From Angelakisella sp. (GTDB taxonomy: Bacteria > Bacillota > Clostridia > Oscillospirales > Ruminococcaceae), in the NCBI GenBank assembly GCA_022794295.1, contig JAAWEO010000013.1, positions 1 to 23,538 of the forward strand: a stretch of 23,538 bases of DNA, written 5' to 3'. The notes beneath the pieces were generated by a model. It saw nothing but the letters and a program-made list of their open reading frames with translations, was not told the origin of the DNA and ran no database searches. The position numbers and the translations under genes were made by a program. Positions 6,719-12,796 of the stretch are shown in pieces; the first letter of the stretch is position 1; every line of letters starts with the position of its first letter.

Positions 6719-8224
6719 TCACCCCCTGCGTCCCGCGTCATAAAGGGGCAGCATGATCAAAAAGCTGCTCCCCTCCCCCGGCCGGCTCTCCAGCCGAAGG
6801 CGGCCAAAGTGGCTTTTGACGATCCTGCGGACATAATACAAGCCCATGCCCCAGTTGTAGTTGGTGTTTTTGCTGGTGAAAAAGGGTTCGTAGATCCTGC
6901 TTTGCAGCTCGGCCGGAATGCCCCCGCCGTTGTCCCGGACCTCGATGACCGTCCAGAGGCGCTCCCCCCGAACCGTCAGGGAAAGCTCCGGCTCCCGCCC
7001 TGCCTGCATCGCCGCCTCGCAGCCGTTGGTCAGGAGGTTGTACAGCACCTCGCTGAGGGGCCCCGGATCGGCCAGCACCAACCGGCCCGGGGGAGCGGAG
7101 CATTCCACCGCCACCTCCGGGTACTTGCCGTGAAAACGCTCCACAGCGGTTTCCGCCACCTGGGCGGCCTCCGCCGGCGCCAGGGAAAGGGCGCTGTTCT
7201 TCACCGTCCGGTAAAGCTCGTCCATCCGGGCCAGCATCCCCTCGTTAAGCTGCCGCAGGGCCTCGGCGCAGGCCCGGACCTCCTCCATGTCCGCCTCCTC
7301 CTTTTCCAGGGCCCGGGAAAGCTTTTTATGGAGCACCCGGCTGGAAAGGAGCTGGTTTTTGATGCCGTGGACAAAGACCGAGACCCCGGTCCCCGCGGCG
7401 TCAAACTTCCGCTGAAGAAAAACCTCCTCCCGGTTTTCGGCGTAGTCCATCTGGGCATACCGCACCATGCCGTAGCCCCCCAGCACCACAAAAAGGAGGG
7501 TGCAGACCCCCAGGATGATCCACCCCACCACCGTCATGGAGGGGCCGATATAGCTCATGATCCCCAGACGGATATACTCGGCCACAAAAAGGTTGTAGAT
7601 CTGGGCGGGGTCCTTGGCGGCATACAGGAGGTAAAGGGCGGTGATGCCCAGGGCCGCCAGAAGGATATAGCCGTTGTTGCGCTTAAAGAAGGTGATGGTG
7701 GTCGCCCGGTACTCCTGCATCATCAGGGCCAGACCGGCCAGAAGATAAACGGCGATCCAGGACAGGGAAACGGGGATCATGGCGGTGATCAGCCAGAAGC
7801 GCCCCCGGACCAGGTGGTAATAGACGGTGGGGTAATAGTAGACCAGAAAAAGGGCCGGAACAATGGCCGAGAGCCACCGCAGGGATTTCATCCGCCGGCG
7901 GACCCAGGGGATCATGGTGACCTCCAGCCCCACCTGGAGAAGGAACCAGGGAAACAGAGTGCGGCCCACTACCACCACATACCCCAGGGTCCCCATGGGA
8001 ATGGGCCGGTGCTGGAGCCAGTGCTGGATCTGGGGGAGAAGGAACAGGAAGGTTTGCTCGGTGGCGGCCATTCCCCCCATTTGGGCGATATAGATGATGA
8101 CCCCCAAAAGCATCAGGGCATTGGAGACCCCCAGGCCACAAAGGTAGACCGCCAGAACATCCCGCCGGCGCAGGGCCACAAAGACGGAGGTGGCGGCGCA
8201 GAGGGCCAGCACAAGAAGCAGCAT
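6719..8224 (-). CDS. Membrane sensor histidine kinase, seven predicted TM segments
   Basis: This 501-residue protein has about seven hydrophobic segments in residues 1-250 (roughly 1-18, 26-46, 82-105, 117-135, 143-169, 184-203, 229-253). A cytoplasmic part follows with the likely phosphoacceptor His286 in FVHGIKNQL, a coiled dimerisation helix, and a HATPase domain. That domain has an N box around 396-404 (NLLTNGCEA), DNGGGIP at 431-437 and GMGL at 459-462. There is no extracellular PAS or Cache domain, so the signal is probably sensed in the membrane region. It is the first gene after the promoter at 8265-8293. GGGAGG stands about 8 bases before the ATG, and the regulator gene begins within a few bases of its stop. 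The ligand is unknown. Confidence 0.9.
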   Translation of the reverse strand: MLLLVLALCAATSVFVALRRRDVLAVYLCGLGVSNALMLLGVIIYIAQMGGMAATEQTFLFLLPQIQHWLQHRPIPMGTLGYVVVVGRTLFPWFLLQVGLEVTMIPWVRRRMKSLRWLSAIVPALFLVYYYPTVYYHLVRGRFWLITAMIPVSLSWIAVYLLAGLALMMQEYRATTITFFKRNNGYILLAALGITALYLLYAAKDPAQIYNLFVAEYIRLGIMSYIGPSMTVVGWIILGVCTLLFVVLGGYGMVRYAQMDYAENREEVFLQRKFDAAGTGVSVFVHGIKNQLLSSRVLHKKLSRALEKEEADMEEVRACAEALRQLNEGMLARMDELYRTVKNSALSLAPAEAAQVAETAVERFHGKYPEVAVECSAPPGRLVLADPGPLSEVLYNLLTNGCEAAMQAGREPELSLTVRGERLWTVIEVRDNGGGIPAELQSRIYEPFFTSKNTNYNWGMGLYYVRRIVKSHFGRLRLESRPGEGSSFLIMLPLYDAGRRG

Positions 8225-8264
8225 TTGGGAACCTCCCTCCCCCCGGCCGTTATTTTCCTTTCCA

Positions 8265-8293
8265 ATTATAGCGCAGCCTGACCCTTTTTTCCA
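8265..8293 (-). promoter_or_regulatory. Promoter for the kinase-led operon
   Basis: On the minus strand TGGAAA (8288-8293) and a perfect TATAAT (8265-8270) are separated by 17 bases. Transcription would begin near 8258, about 35 bases before the kinase ATG. It lies just after the terminator of the upstream ABC importer operon. Confidence 0.65.
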
Positions 8294-8308
8294 GAGGCAA
8301 ATGGCCGC

Positions 8309-8353
8309 AAAAAAGCCGCCGGAGCTCCGCCTGTTACGGAGCCCCGGCGGCAG
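8309..8353 (-). terminator. Intrinsic terminator of the ABC importer operon
   Basis: On the minus strand the stem GCCGCCGG-GGCTCCG pairs with CGGAGCT-CCGGCGGC with one small irregularity, followed directly by six T (8309-8314). It begins about 20 bases after the stop of the binding-protein gene. Confidence 0.88.
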
Positions 8354-8372
8354 CTATGGATGGTTGCCGTTT

Positions 8373-9476
8373 TTACTTCGCCGCGCTGTAAGCCTTGTAG
8401 GCCTCTTCCATCACATCAAAGAGCACGTAGTTCTCCACGGGGACAGCCTCGGGGATCCGTCCGTTGTTGATGAAAAGCTGCTGCTGTGTCTCGTAGATGG
8501 TCTTGATGGCATCCATGTTGCCGCAGTCCTTGGTGATGGTCTCCCAGTCAGCCTCGCCCAGGGCCCGGAGCATGGTGTCCTCGGGGGCATCCAGCTCCTT
8601 GGCCAGCAGCTTGGCCATGTACTCCTGGTTGGCCAGGCGGTAGTCATGGGCCTTGTTCAGGGCCTGGGCAAACCGCACCAGGATGTCCTTGTTCTCCTGG
8701 GCGTACTTGGTGGTGGTGATGTAGCTGGAGGGGAAGATGGCGCTGTCCAGGAAGTCCGCGTTGCCGCCCAGGTTGACATAGTTCTCGCCCAGCTGGTCCT
8801 GGAGGGTGATGGTGTTGGGGGACCAGGCCGCAGCGGCATCCACCTGGCCGGTGATCATGGCGGTGGTCATACCGTCAACGGTCATCTCCACGGTGTTGAT
8901 GTCATCCACTGTGAGGCCAGCCTTTTTAAGGGCCTGCTGGAGGATGATCTCGGAGGAGGTACCGGCCTGAACAGCAACGGTCTTGCCCTTCAGGTCAGCC
9001 GCGGTGTTGATCCCCTTGGCCTTGTTGCCTACGACAACGTCAGAAAGGGAGGTGGTGTGGTCCATCTGGAAGATGGCAGCCTGGCCCTCGATGCAGAGGG
9101 CGTGGGCGCCATGGCCGATCTGGGAAATATCAATATCCCCGGAGGCCATGGCAGCGATCTCGGCAGGGCCGCCCTGGAACTCGTAAACCTCCACGGTGAG
9201 GCCCAGCTCTGCAAAATACCCCTGATCGATGCCCACAAAGAGGGAACCGGCGGAGCCCAGGTTGGGCATGTAGGCTACCCGGACAGTGGCGGGCTCATAG
9301 GTGGGGGCGTCGGGCTGGCTGGGGGTGGGGTCGGGCGCGGGGGTGGAAGGCGTGCTGGTGGAGGGCGTGCTGGTGGAGGGCGCGGGAGTGGAGCTGCCGT
9401 TGCCGCCGCCGCAGGCAGCCAGGCTCAGGACCAGGACGCCGGTCAACAGCAGAGCAAGAAGTCTTTTTTTGTTCAC
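8373..9476 (-). CDS. NitT/TauT-type ABC importer, lipoprotein substrate-binding protein
   Basis: From GTG 9476 this is 367 residues. It has a lipoprotein signal peptide ending in LSLAAC, a Ser/Thr/Pro linker (about residues 23-60), and an NMT1/SsuA-like periplasmic-binding fold beginning VRVAYMPNLGSAG. It captures a small substrate outside the membrane for the ATPase and permease encoded upstream; the family takes sulfonates, taurine, nitrate, pyrimidine precursors and others, and the sequence does not say which. Start choice: AAGGAGG is only 2 bases before ATG 9482 but 8 bases before GTG 9476, so GTG is more likely. A strong terminator follows. The linker is encoded by a 15-bp tandem repeat. 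Confidence 0.9.
   Translation of the reverse strand: MNKKRLLALLLTGVLVLSLAACGGGNGSSTPAPSTSTPSTSTPSTPAPDPTPSQPDAPTYEPATVRVAYMPNLGSAGSLFVGIDQGYFAELGLTVEVYEFQGGPAEIAAMASGDIDISQIGHGAHALCIEGQAAIFQMDHTTSLSDVVVGNKAKGINTAADLKGKTVAVQAGTSSEIILQQALKKAGLTVDDINTVEMTVDGMTTAMITGQVDAAAAWSPNTITLQDQLGENYVNLGGNADFLDSAIFPSSYITTTKYAQENKDILVRFAQALNKAHDYRLANQEYMAKLLAKELDAPEDTMLRALGEADWETITKDCGNMDAIKTIYETQQQLFINNGRIPEAVPVENYVLFDVMEEAYKAYSAAK
9343..9387. repeat. 15-bp tandem repeat (3 units) in the lipoprotein linker
   Basis: Three adjacent 15-base units of the type GTGGAGGGCGTGCTG encode the Ser-Thr-Pro repeats just after the lipid-anchor Cys. The units differ at a few bases. Slippage here would change linker length without breaking the frame. 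Confidence 0.75.
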
Positions 9477-9519
9477 GATCATTTCCTCCTTGTGTTTTCA
9501 CGGAATTTCATTTTTTTAT

Positions 9520-9545
9520 GATACCAGCCGGAAGGCTGCTGTATC
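9520..9545 (-). other. Hairpin before the binding-protein gene
   Basis: Between the ATPase and binding-protein genes the minus strand can fold GATAC-AG-CAGCC with GGCTGGTATC over a TTCC loop. A run of A, not T, follows. It could stabilise the downstream message so that the binding protein is made in excess; that role is inferred. Confidence 0.4.
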
Positions 9546-9553
9546 CCTTTGTA

Positions 9554-10345
9554 TTACTTGCGCACCGAAAGGTACTCCTGGTACACCTGGTTCCAGATGT
9601 GGTTCTTCAGCTCCAGGAAGCGGGGGGTCATCTTGGTGGCCTGGTCGCGGGGATAGGGGATATCAATGTCCACGATATCCTTGACCCGGCCGGGGCGGGC
9701 ACACATGATCACGACCTTTTGGGCCAGAATGATGGCCTCCTCCACATCGTGGGTGATGAAGAAGCAGGTCTTCTGCTCCTTCTCCCAGGTCTCCAGCAGC
9801 TCCTGCTGGAGCTGGGTGCGGGTCTGGGCATCCAGGGCGCCGAAGGGTTCGTCCATCAGCAGGACCTTGGGATCGACGGCATAGGCCCGGGCAATGGCAA
9901 CCCGCTGCTTCATACCGCCGGAGAGCTCCTTGGGGTAGCTTTTGGCAAACTGCTCCAGCTCCACCATCTTCAGGTATTTCCGGGAGATCTCGTCGCACTC
10001 CTCCTGGCTTTTGCCCTGGAGCTTCAGGCCAAACTGGACGTTCTTTTCCACGGTCAGCCAGGGGAAAAGGGCGTACTGCTGGAAGACGATGCCCCGGTCG
10101 GGGCCCGGGCCCTCCACCTCCTTGCCATCCACATAGACATGGCCCTCGGTGGGGACATCCAAGCCGCCGATAATGTTGAGGAGGGTGGACTTGCCGCAGC
10201 CGGAGGGGCCTACCACACAGATGAACTCGTTCTCGTGGATATCCATATCCACACCGTTCAGAGCCACCATTTCGCCGTTGCGGCCATTAAATTTCTTTAC
10301 CACATGGTCGATATGTACCTTTACTGCTGTATCGTTTCCTGCCAT
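9554..10345 (-). CDS. NitT/TauT-type ABC importer, ATP-binding protein
   Basis: This 263-residue ATPase drives the importer from the cytoplasmic side. The Walker A motif is GPSGCGKST at 46-54, Q-loop FQQYALFPWLTV near 88-99, signature LSGGM at 141-145, Walker B VLLMDEP at 161-167 and the switch His at 199 (ITHD). FQQYALFPWLTV and RPGRV near the C-terminus are typical of SsuB/TauB-type proteins. Its ATG overlaps the permease end by 25 bases, with AGGAGG about 8 bases upstream inside the permease gene, indicating coupled translation. It lies between the permease and the binding-protein gene of one operon. Confidence 0.93.
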   Translation of the reverse strand: MAGNDTAVKVHIDHVVKKFNGRNGEMVALNGVDMDIHENEFICVVGPSGCGKSTLLNIIGGLDVPTEGHVYVDGKEVEGPGPDRGIVFQQYALFPWLTVEKNVQFGLKLQGKSQEECDEISRKYLKMVELEQFAKSYPKELSGGMKQRVAIARAYAVDPKVLLMDEPFGALDAQTRTQLQQELLETWEKEQKTCFFITHDVEEAIILAQKVVIMCARPGRVKDIVDIDIPYPRDQATKMTPRFLELKNHIWNQVYQEYLSVRK

Positions 10346-11100
10346 CCGGTAAACCTCCTCTCCATGTACTTGACAATCTTCTCAAAGCAGATGCCGATGA
10401 TCCCCAGCAGGATGATGCCCATAAGCATGACATCCATCTGGTAGTAGCCGTTGGCCTGCTGGATCATCATGCCGATGCCCTTGTCGCCGCCGACGATCTC
10501 GGAGGCCATCAGGGTGGTCATCGAGGTGGAAAGGCCTAGCCGGGCGGCCACAAGGATAAAGGGGGTGGTGGCGGGGATGGTCACCTTGAAGAAGATATCA
10601 AACTGGCTGGCCCCCAGCACCCGGGCGGCCTTGATCAGGGTCACATCCACCCCCTTGACCCCCTGGTAGATGGTGACGACCATCACCAAAAAGGCGGCGA
10701 TGAAGATGACGGTGACCTTGCTGGTCTGACCGATGCCCAGGGCGGCAATGATCAGAAAGACATAGGCCAGGGGCGGGATGTTGCGGATAAACTGGATCCA
10801 GGGCTCCACCACATGGCGGAAGGGCTCGTACCAGGCCATGAGGAAGGCCACCGGAATGGCTACCACAAAGGCGATGGCAAAGCCAGTGAGGACCCGGGAA
10901 AGGCTGGCGGCCATATGGCCCCACAGAACGCCGCTGGCGGCCTTGCTGAGAAATGCCTTCCAGGTCATGGCAGGGGTCGCAAACACCGCCGGCCAGGTAC
11001 TGGCTGCAAAGAGCCACAGGGCCAGGGCCACCCCAAGGGAAATGAGCAGCCATACCCCGTTGGGTATCCTGCTCCACAACGTTGATTTTTTTTGCCTCAT
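10321..11100 (-). CDS. NitT/TauT-type ABC importer, permease
   Basis: This 259-residue membrane protein has about six hydrophobic segments. The EAA-type loop that docks the ATPase is recognisable as IKAARVLGASQFDIFFKVTIP around residues 155-175. With SsuC-like spacing it forms the channel, presumably as a homodimer. The start at ATG 11100 has AGGAGG 7 bases upstream. It is the first gene of the importer operon, about 45 bases after the predicted transcription start. No riboswitch fits in so short a leader. Substrate is unknown. Confidence 0.92.
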   Translation of the reverse strand: MRQKKSTLWSRIPNGVWLLISLGVALALWLFAASTWPAVFATPAMTWKAFLSKAASGVLWGHMAASLSRVLTGFAIAFVVAIPVAFLMAWYEPFRHVVEPWIQFIRNIPPLAYVFLIIAALGIGQTSKVTVIFIAAFLVMVVTIYQGVKGVDVTLIKAARVLGASQFDIFFKVTIPATTPFILVAARLGLSTSMTTLMASEIVGGDKGIGMMIQQANGYYQMDVMLMGIILLGIIGICFEKIVKYMERRFTGWQETIQQ

Positions 11101-11151
11101 GCTCCACCCTCCTTAAAAGTGCTGCGCTTTTTTTAGTTCAGGGATATCTAC

Positions 11152-11180
11152 ATTATAACAGACCGGCGGAGGGAAAAAAG
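11152..11180 (-). promoter_or_regulatory. Promoter of the ABC importer operon
   Basis: A perfect TATAAT lies at 11152-11157 on the minus strand. The region 17 bases upstream (11175-11180) reads CTTTTT, a poor -35, so an activator may be needed. Transcription would begin near 11145. Confidence 0.55.
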
Positions 11181-11198
11181 TATGAAGTTTTATCATAC
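11180..11198. promoter_or_regulatory. Candidate operator upstream of the importer promoter
   Basis: GTATGA (11180-11185) and TCATAC (11193-11198) form a perfect inverted repeat with a 7-base AT-rich spacer, directly behind the weak -35. This is where an activator would bind. No regulator gene lies beside it, so the binding protein is unknown. Confidence 0.4.
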
Positions 11199-11214
11199 CC
11201 GGAGCAAAATTTTT

Positions 11215-11265
11215 AGACACAACGCCCCTCTTTCGGCGCCTTTTGCCTCCGGTGTCTTATTTTTT
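11215..11265 (+). terminator. Possible weak terminator in the divergent gap
   Basis: On the plus strand AGACAC (11215-11220) can pair with GTGTCT (11252-11257), enclosing CGCC/GGCG, and TATTTTTTG follows. No plus-strand gene precedes it. It may guard the queT promoter from stray transcription, or be a chance fold. Confidence 0.25.
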
Positions 11266-11321
11266 GAATAAACGGACGGTTGCGTTTCATAATGCCCCTT
11301 CCCTTTCCTTCCAAGGTGTGC

Positions 11322-11327
11322 TACAAT
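11322..11327 (+). promoter_or_regulatory. Extended -10 promoter for the queT-like gene
   Basis: TGCTACAAT places a TG extension before the -10 TACAAT at 11322-11327. A second option lies just upstream: TTGAAT (from about 11264) and CATAAT (from about 11288) with an 18-base spacer. Either would give a leader of more than 150 bases. Confidence 0.4.
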
Positions 11328-11333
11328 GAAGCT

Positions 11334-11487
11334 GCCCGGCGGGGACCGGGGACCCCCTGTGCTCCAGGCACAGGCGGCCATCCCCCACCGGCGCGGGCTT
11401 GCGGGCGGCTGCCCGCCGTCAGTCGAAAATTCCTGACGTTAAACAAATCTAGGGACCGGAGCCCTTCCAGGTCCTACGAAAGGAAAA
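11334..11487 (+). promoter_or_regulatory. Structured leader of the queT-like gene (candidate riboswitch)
   Basis: About 150 bases of leader fold into four consecutive hairpins: CCTGTGC/GCACAGG at 11356-11374, GCGGGC/GCCCGC at 11401-11416, CGTCAG/CTGACG at 11417-11438 with a 10-base A-rich loop, and GGGACC/GGTCCT at 11453-11476 just before the ribosome site. An unpaired A-rich strand (about 11439-11451) lies between the last two. queT genes often carry preQ1 riboswitches (classes I, II and III are known), which makes such a switch likely here. I could not match the class I consensus, and I cannot confirm class II or III by eye. Confidence 0.45.
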
Positions 11488-12018
11488 ATGAATATGGAAA
11501 ATCGCAAGCTGAAACGCCTGGTGGTCAGCGCCCTGCTGGCCGCCCTTTACTCTGTGCTGGCCCTGGCCCTGCCAATGGCCTCCTTCGGGCCGGTGCAGTT
11601 CCGCATCTCGGAGGCCCTCACCCTCCTGCCGGTGTTCTCCCCGGCGGCGGCCATAGGGGTCACCCTGGGGTGCTTTATCACCAACTGCGCAGGGGTGCTG
11701 CTGGGGGTCACCTTCCCCCAGGATATCCTCTTTGGCACCCTGGCTACCCTGCTGGGCTGTGTCTTTACCTGGCTGCTCCGGGGGATCCGGATCAAGGGGC
11801 TGCCGGTGCTCTCCGCCCTGGCCCCGGTGGTGTGCAATACCATTATTATCGGCTGGGAGATCAACACCTTTTTCCTGGACACCCCCTCCCTGGTGGGATT
11901 TGTCACCTCCGCCCTGGGGGTCGGCCTGGGGGAGCTGGCCGCCTGCTGCGTTCTGGGCCTGCTGCTGGTAGTCCTTTTGGAGCGGACCGGCCTGGACCGG
12001 TATTTCCGGGAGCTGTAG
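11488..12018 (+). CDS. queT: QueT-family ECF transporter substrate-binding subunit
   Basis: This 176-residue membrane protein has about five to six hydrophobic segments and the QueT-family opening KLKRLVVSALLAALYSVLALA, followed by FGPVQFRISEALTLLPVFSP. Members are S components that join a shared ECF energising module to import queuosine precursors such as preQ1. The ECF ATPases and T component are not in the window, as is usual. AAAGGA stands 3-4 bases before ATG 11488 but about 9 before ATG 11494, so the second ATG may be the true start and would remove only two residues. A structured leader precedes it. The exact ligand is inferred from family. Confidence 0.85.
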   Translation: MNMENRKLKRLVVSALLAALYSVLALALPMASFGPVQFRISEALTLLPVFSPAAAIGVTLGCFITNCAGVLLGVTFPQDILFGTLATLLGCVFTWLLRGIRIKGLPVLSALAPVVCNTIIIGWEINTFFLDTPSLVGFVTSALGVGLGELAACCVLGLLLVVLLERTGLDRYFREL

Positions 12019-12039
12019 CCGGAGCGGTTGTTTAGACAT

Positions 12040-12076
12040 CCACCGGCTGATACCTGGAGCTTCGGCCGGCGGTTTT
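12040..12076 (+). terminator. Possible weak terminator after the queT-like gene
   Basis: CCACCGGC (12040-12047) pairs with GCCGGCGG (12065-12072) with one mismatch and a 17-base loop, then TTTT and C residues. It is weak, and read-through into the next gene is likely. Confidence 0.35.
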
Positions 12077-12106
12077 CCCCACATCACAAAAAAGGAGTAT
12101 TCTTGT

Positions 12107-12481
12107 ATGATCATCGCAGTCACCTACGAAAACGGACAGGTGTTCCAGCATTTCGGGCACACCGGGGCCTTTAAGCTCTACGGGGTGGAGCACGAGGCCA
12201 TCACCACCACCCAGGTGGTGGGAACAGAGGGCAGCGGCCACGGCGCCCTGGCAGGATTCCTTCGGGAGCGGAGCGTCACCCACCTGATCTGTGGCGGCAT
12301 TGGCGCCGCAGCCCGGACTGCCCTGGCCCAGGCGGGGATCCGCCTCTACCCCGGTGTCACCGGAGAAGCCGACCAAGCCGCGGCGGCCCTTCTCTCCGGA
12401 ACGCTGGCCTACGACCCCGACACCTCCTGTGCCCACCACGAGGAGGGCCACAGCTGCGGAGAACACTCCAGCGGTCACTAA
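12107..12481 (+). CDS. NifX/NifB-type Fe-Mo cluster-binding domain protein
   Basis: This 124-residue cytoplasmic protein belongs to the dinitrogenase iron-molybdenum cofactor biosynthesis fold (VTYENGQVFQHFGHTGAF near the start, then LICGGIGAAARTALAQAGI). In organisms without nitrogenase such proteins are linked to metal or iron-sulfur cluster handling, with no settled role. The last 17 residues hold five His and two Cys (CAHHEEGHSCGEHSSGH), a likely metal-binding tail. AAGGAG stands 9 bases before the ATG. The TAA stop (12479-12481) is exactly the left edge of a mobile element, which now separates the gene from the terminator at 12732. No nif genes are nearby. Confidence 0.85.
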   Translation: MIIAVTYENGQVFQHFGHTGAFKLYGVEHEAITTTQVVGTEGSGHGALAGFLRERSVTHLICGGIGAAARTALAQAGIRLYPGVTGEADQAAAALLSGTLAYDPDTSCAHHEEGHSCGEHSSGH

Positions 12482-12500
12482 GAACCTGTATTCACAACCG
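12482..12500 (+). repeat. Left terminal inverted repeat of the MITE-like element
   Basis: GAACCTGTATTCACAACCG matches the inverted right end at 18 of 19 bases (one C/T difference at the fourteenth base). Confidence 0.85.
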
Positions 12501-12503
12501 TCC

Positions 12504-12542
12504 AACGCAGTCAGGTCGGGGCTTTTTCCGACCTGCTGCGTT
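12504..12542 (+). other. Subterminal hairpin inside the MITE-like element
   Basis: AACGCAG and AGGTCGG pair with CCGACCT and CTGCGTT as two 7-bp helices around a small internal loop, closed by a T-rich loop. No T tract follows on the plus strand, so this is probably structural rather than a terminator. Confidence 0.65.
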
Positions 12543-12710
12543 AAAAGTCCTTGAGCCCTTACGGGCACGTCGGCTACGCCGAATACACCAAGTATTGACT
12601 GCGGATTTTTGCCTTGCAGGACGACTGCGCCCGCAGGCGCGTCCAGAGCGCAGCCGCCCCAGGCGGCTCTTGGCGCGGAGGAAAAAATCCCTCGCCCTGC
12701 ACGCATTGTC

Positions 12711-12729
12711 CGGTTATGAATACAGGTTC
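12711..12729 (-). repeat. Right terminal inverted repeat of the MITE-like element
   Basis: CGGTTATGAATACAGGTTC is the inverted partner of the left end. Its outer 13 bases, read inward, contain the ACCTGTATTCATA form found again at 17883. Confidence 0.85.
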
Positions 12730-12731
12730 TA

Positions 12732-12783
12732 AACCACCCCACCCCCGCCCCGGCCCGCAGGCTGAGGTGGGGGTGGTTTTTTT
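12732..12783 (+). terminator. Intrinsic terminator originally next to the NifX-like gene
   Basis: AACCACCCCACC (12732-12743) pairs with GGTGGGGGTGGTT (12766-12778) with a single bulged G, and seven T follow (12777-12783). It faces the plus strand. On the minus strand the tail is short, so it may also weakly end the GntR-ABC operon that stops at 12797. Confidence 0.88.
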
Positions 12784-12796
12784 ATGGGAAAGGGGA

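Larger units (their letters stand above)
12482..12729. mobile_element. MITE-like non-coding element with terminal inverted repeats
   Basis: The 248-base element begins GAACCTGTATTCACAACCG and ends with its inverted copy, 18 of 19 bases matching, and weaker similarity continues some 20 bases inward. TAA flanks both ends (12479-12481 and 12730-12732), fitting a 3-base target duplication. No plausible gene lies inside, and no transposase is in the window, so it would move by a transposase encoded elsewhere. The interior is rich in hairpins. The left flanking TAA is the stop of the NifX-like gene, so removing the element restores that stop directly beside its terminator. Confidence 0.75.

Noticed and set aside
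9343..9387. CRISPR-like repeat
   Set aside because: The 15-base units are directly adjacent without spacers and encode a Ser-Thr-Pro linker.
11101..11150. TPP or other riboswitch before the NMT1-like importer
   Set aside because: The leader after the predicted start is only about 45 bases, and no CTGAGA-type core is present.
11417..11451. preQ1 class I aptamer
   Set aside because: The hairpin loop lacks the C-rich preQ1-binding sequence of class I; only the A-rich tail is faintly similar.
12482..12796. Small protein inside the 12482-12796 gap
   Set aside because: Open frames there run through the terminal repeats and hairpins, have no ribosome site and continue opposite the minus-strand membrane gene.
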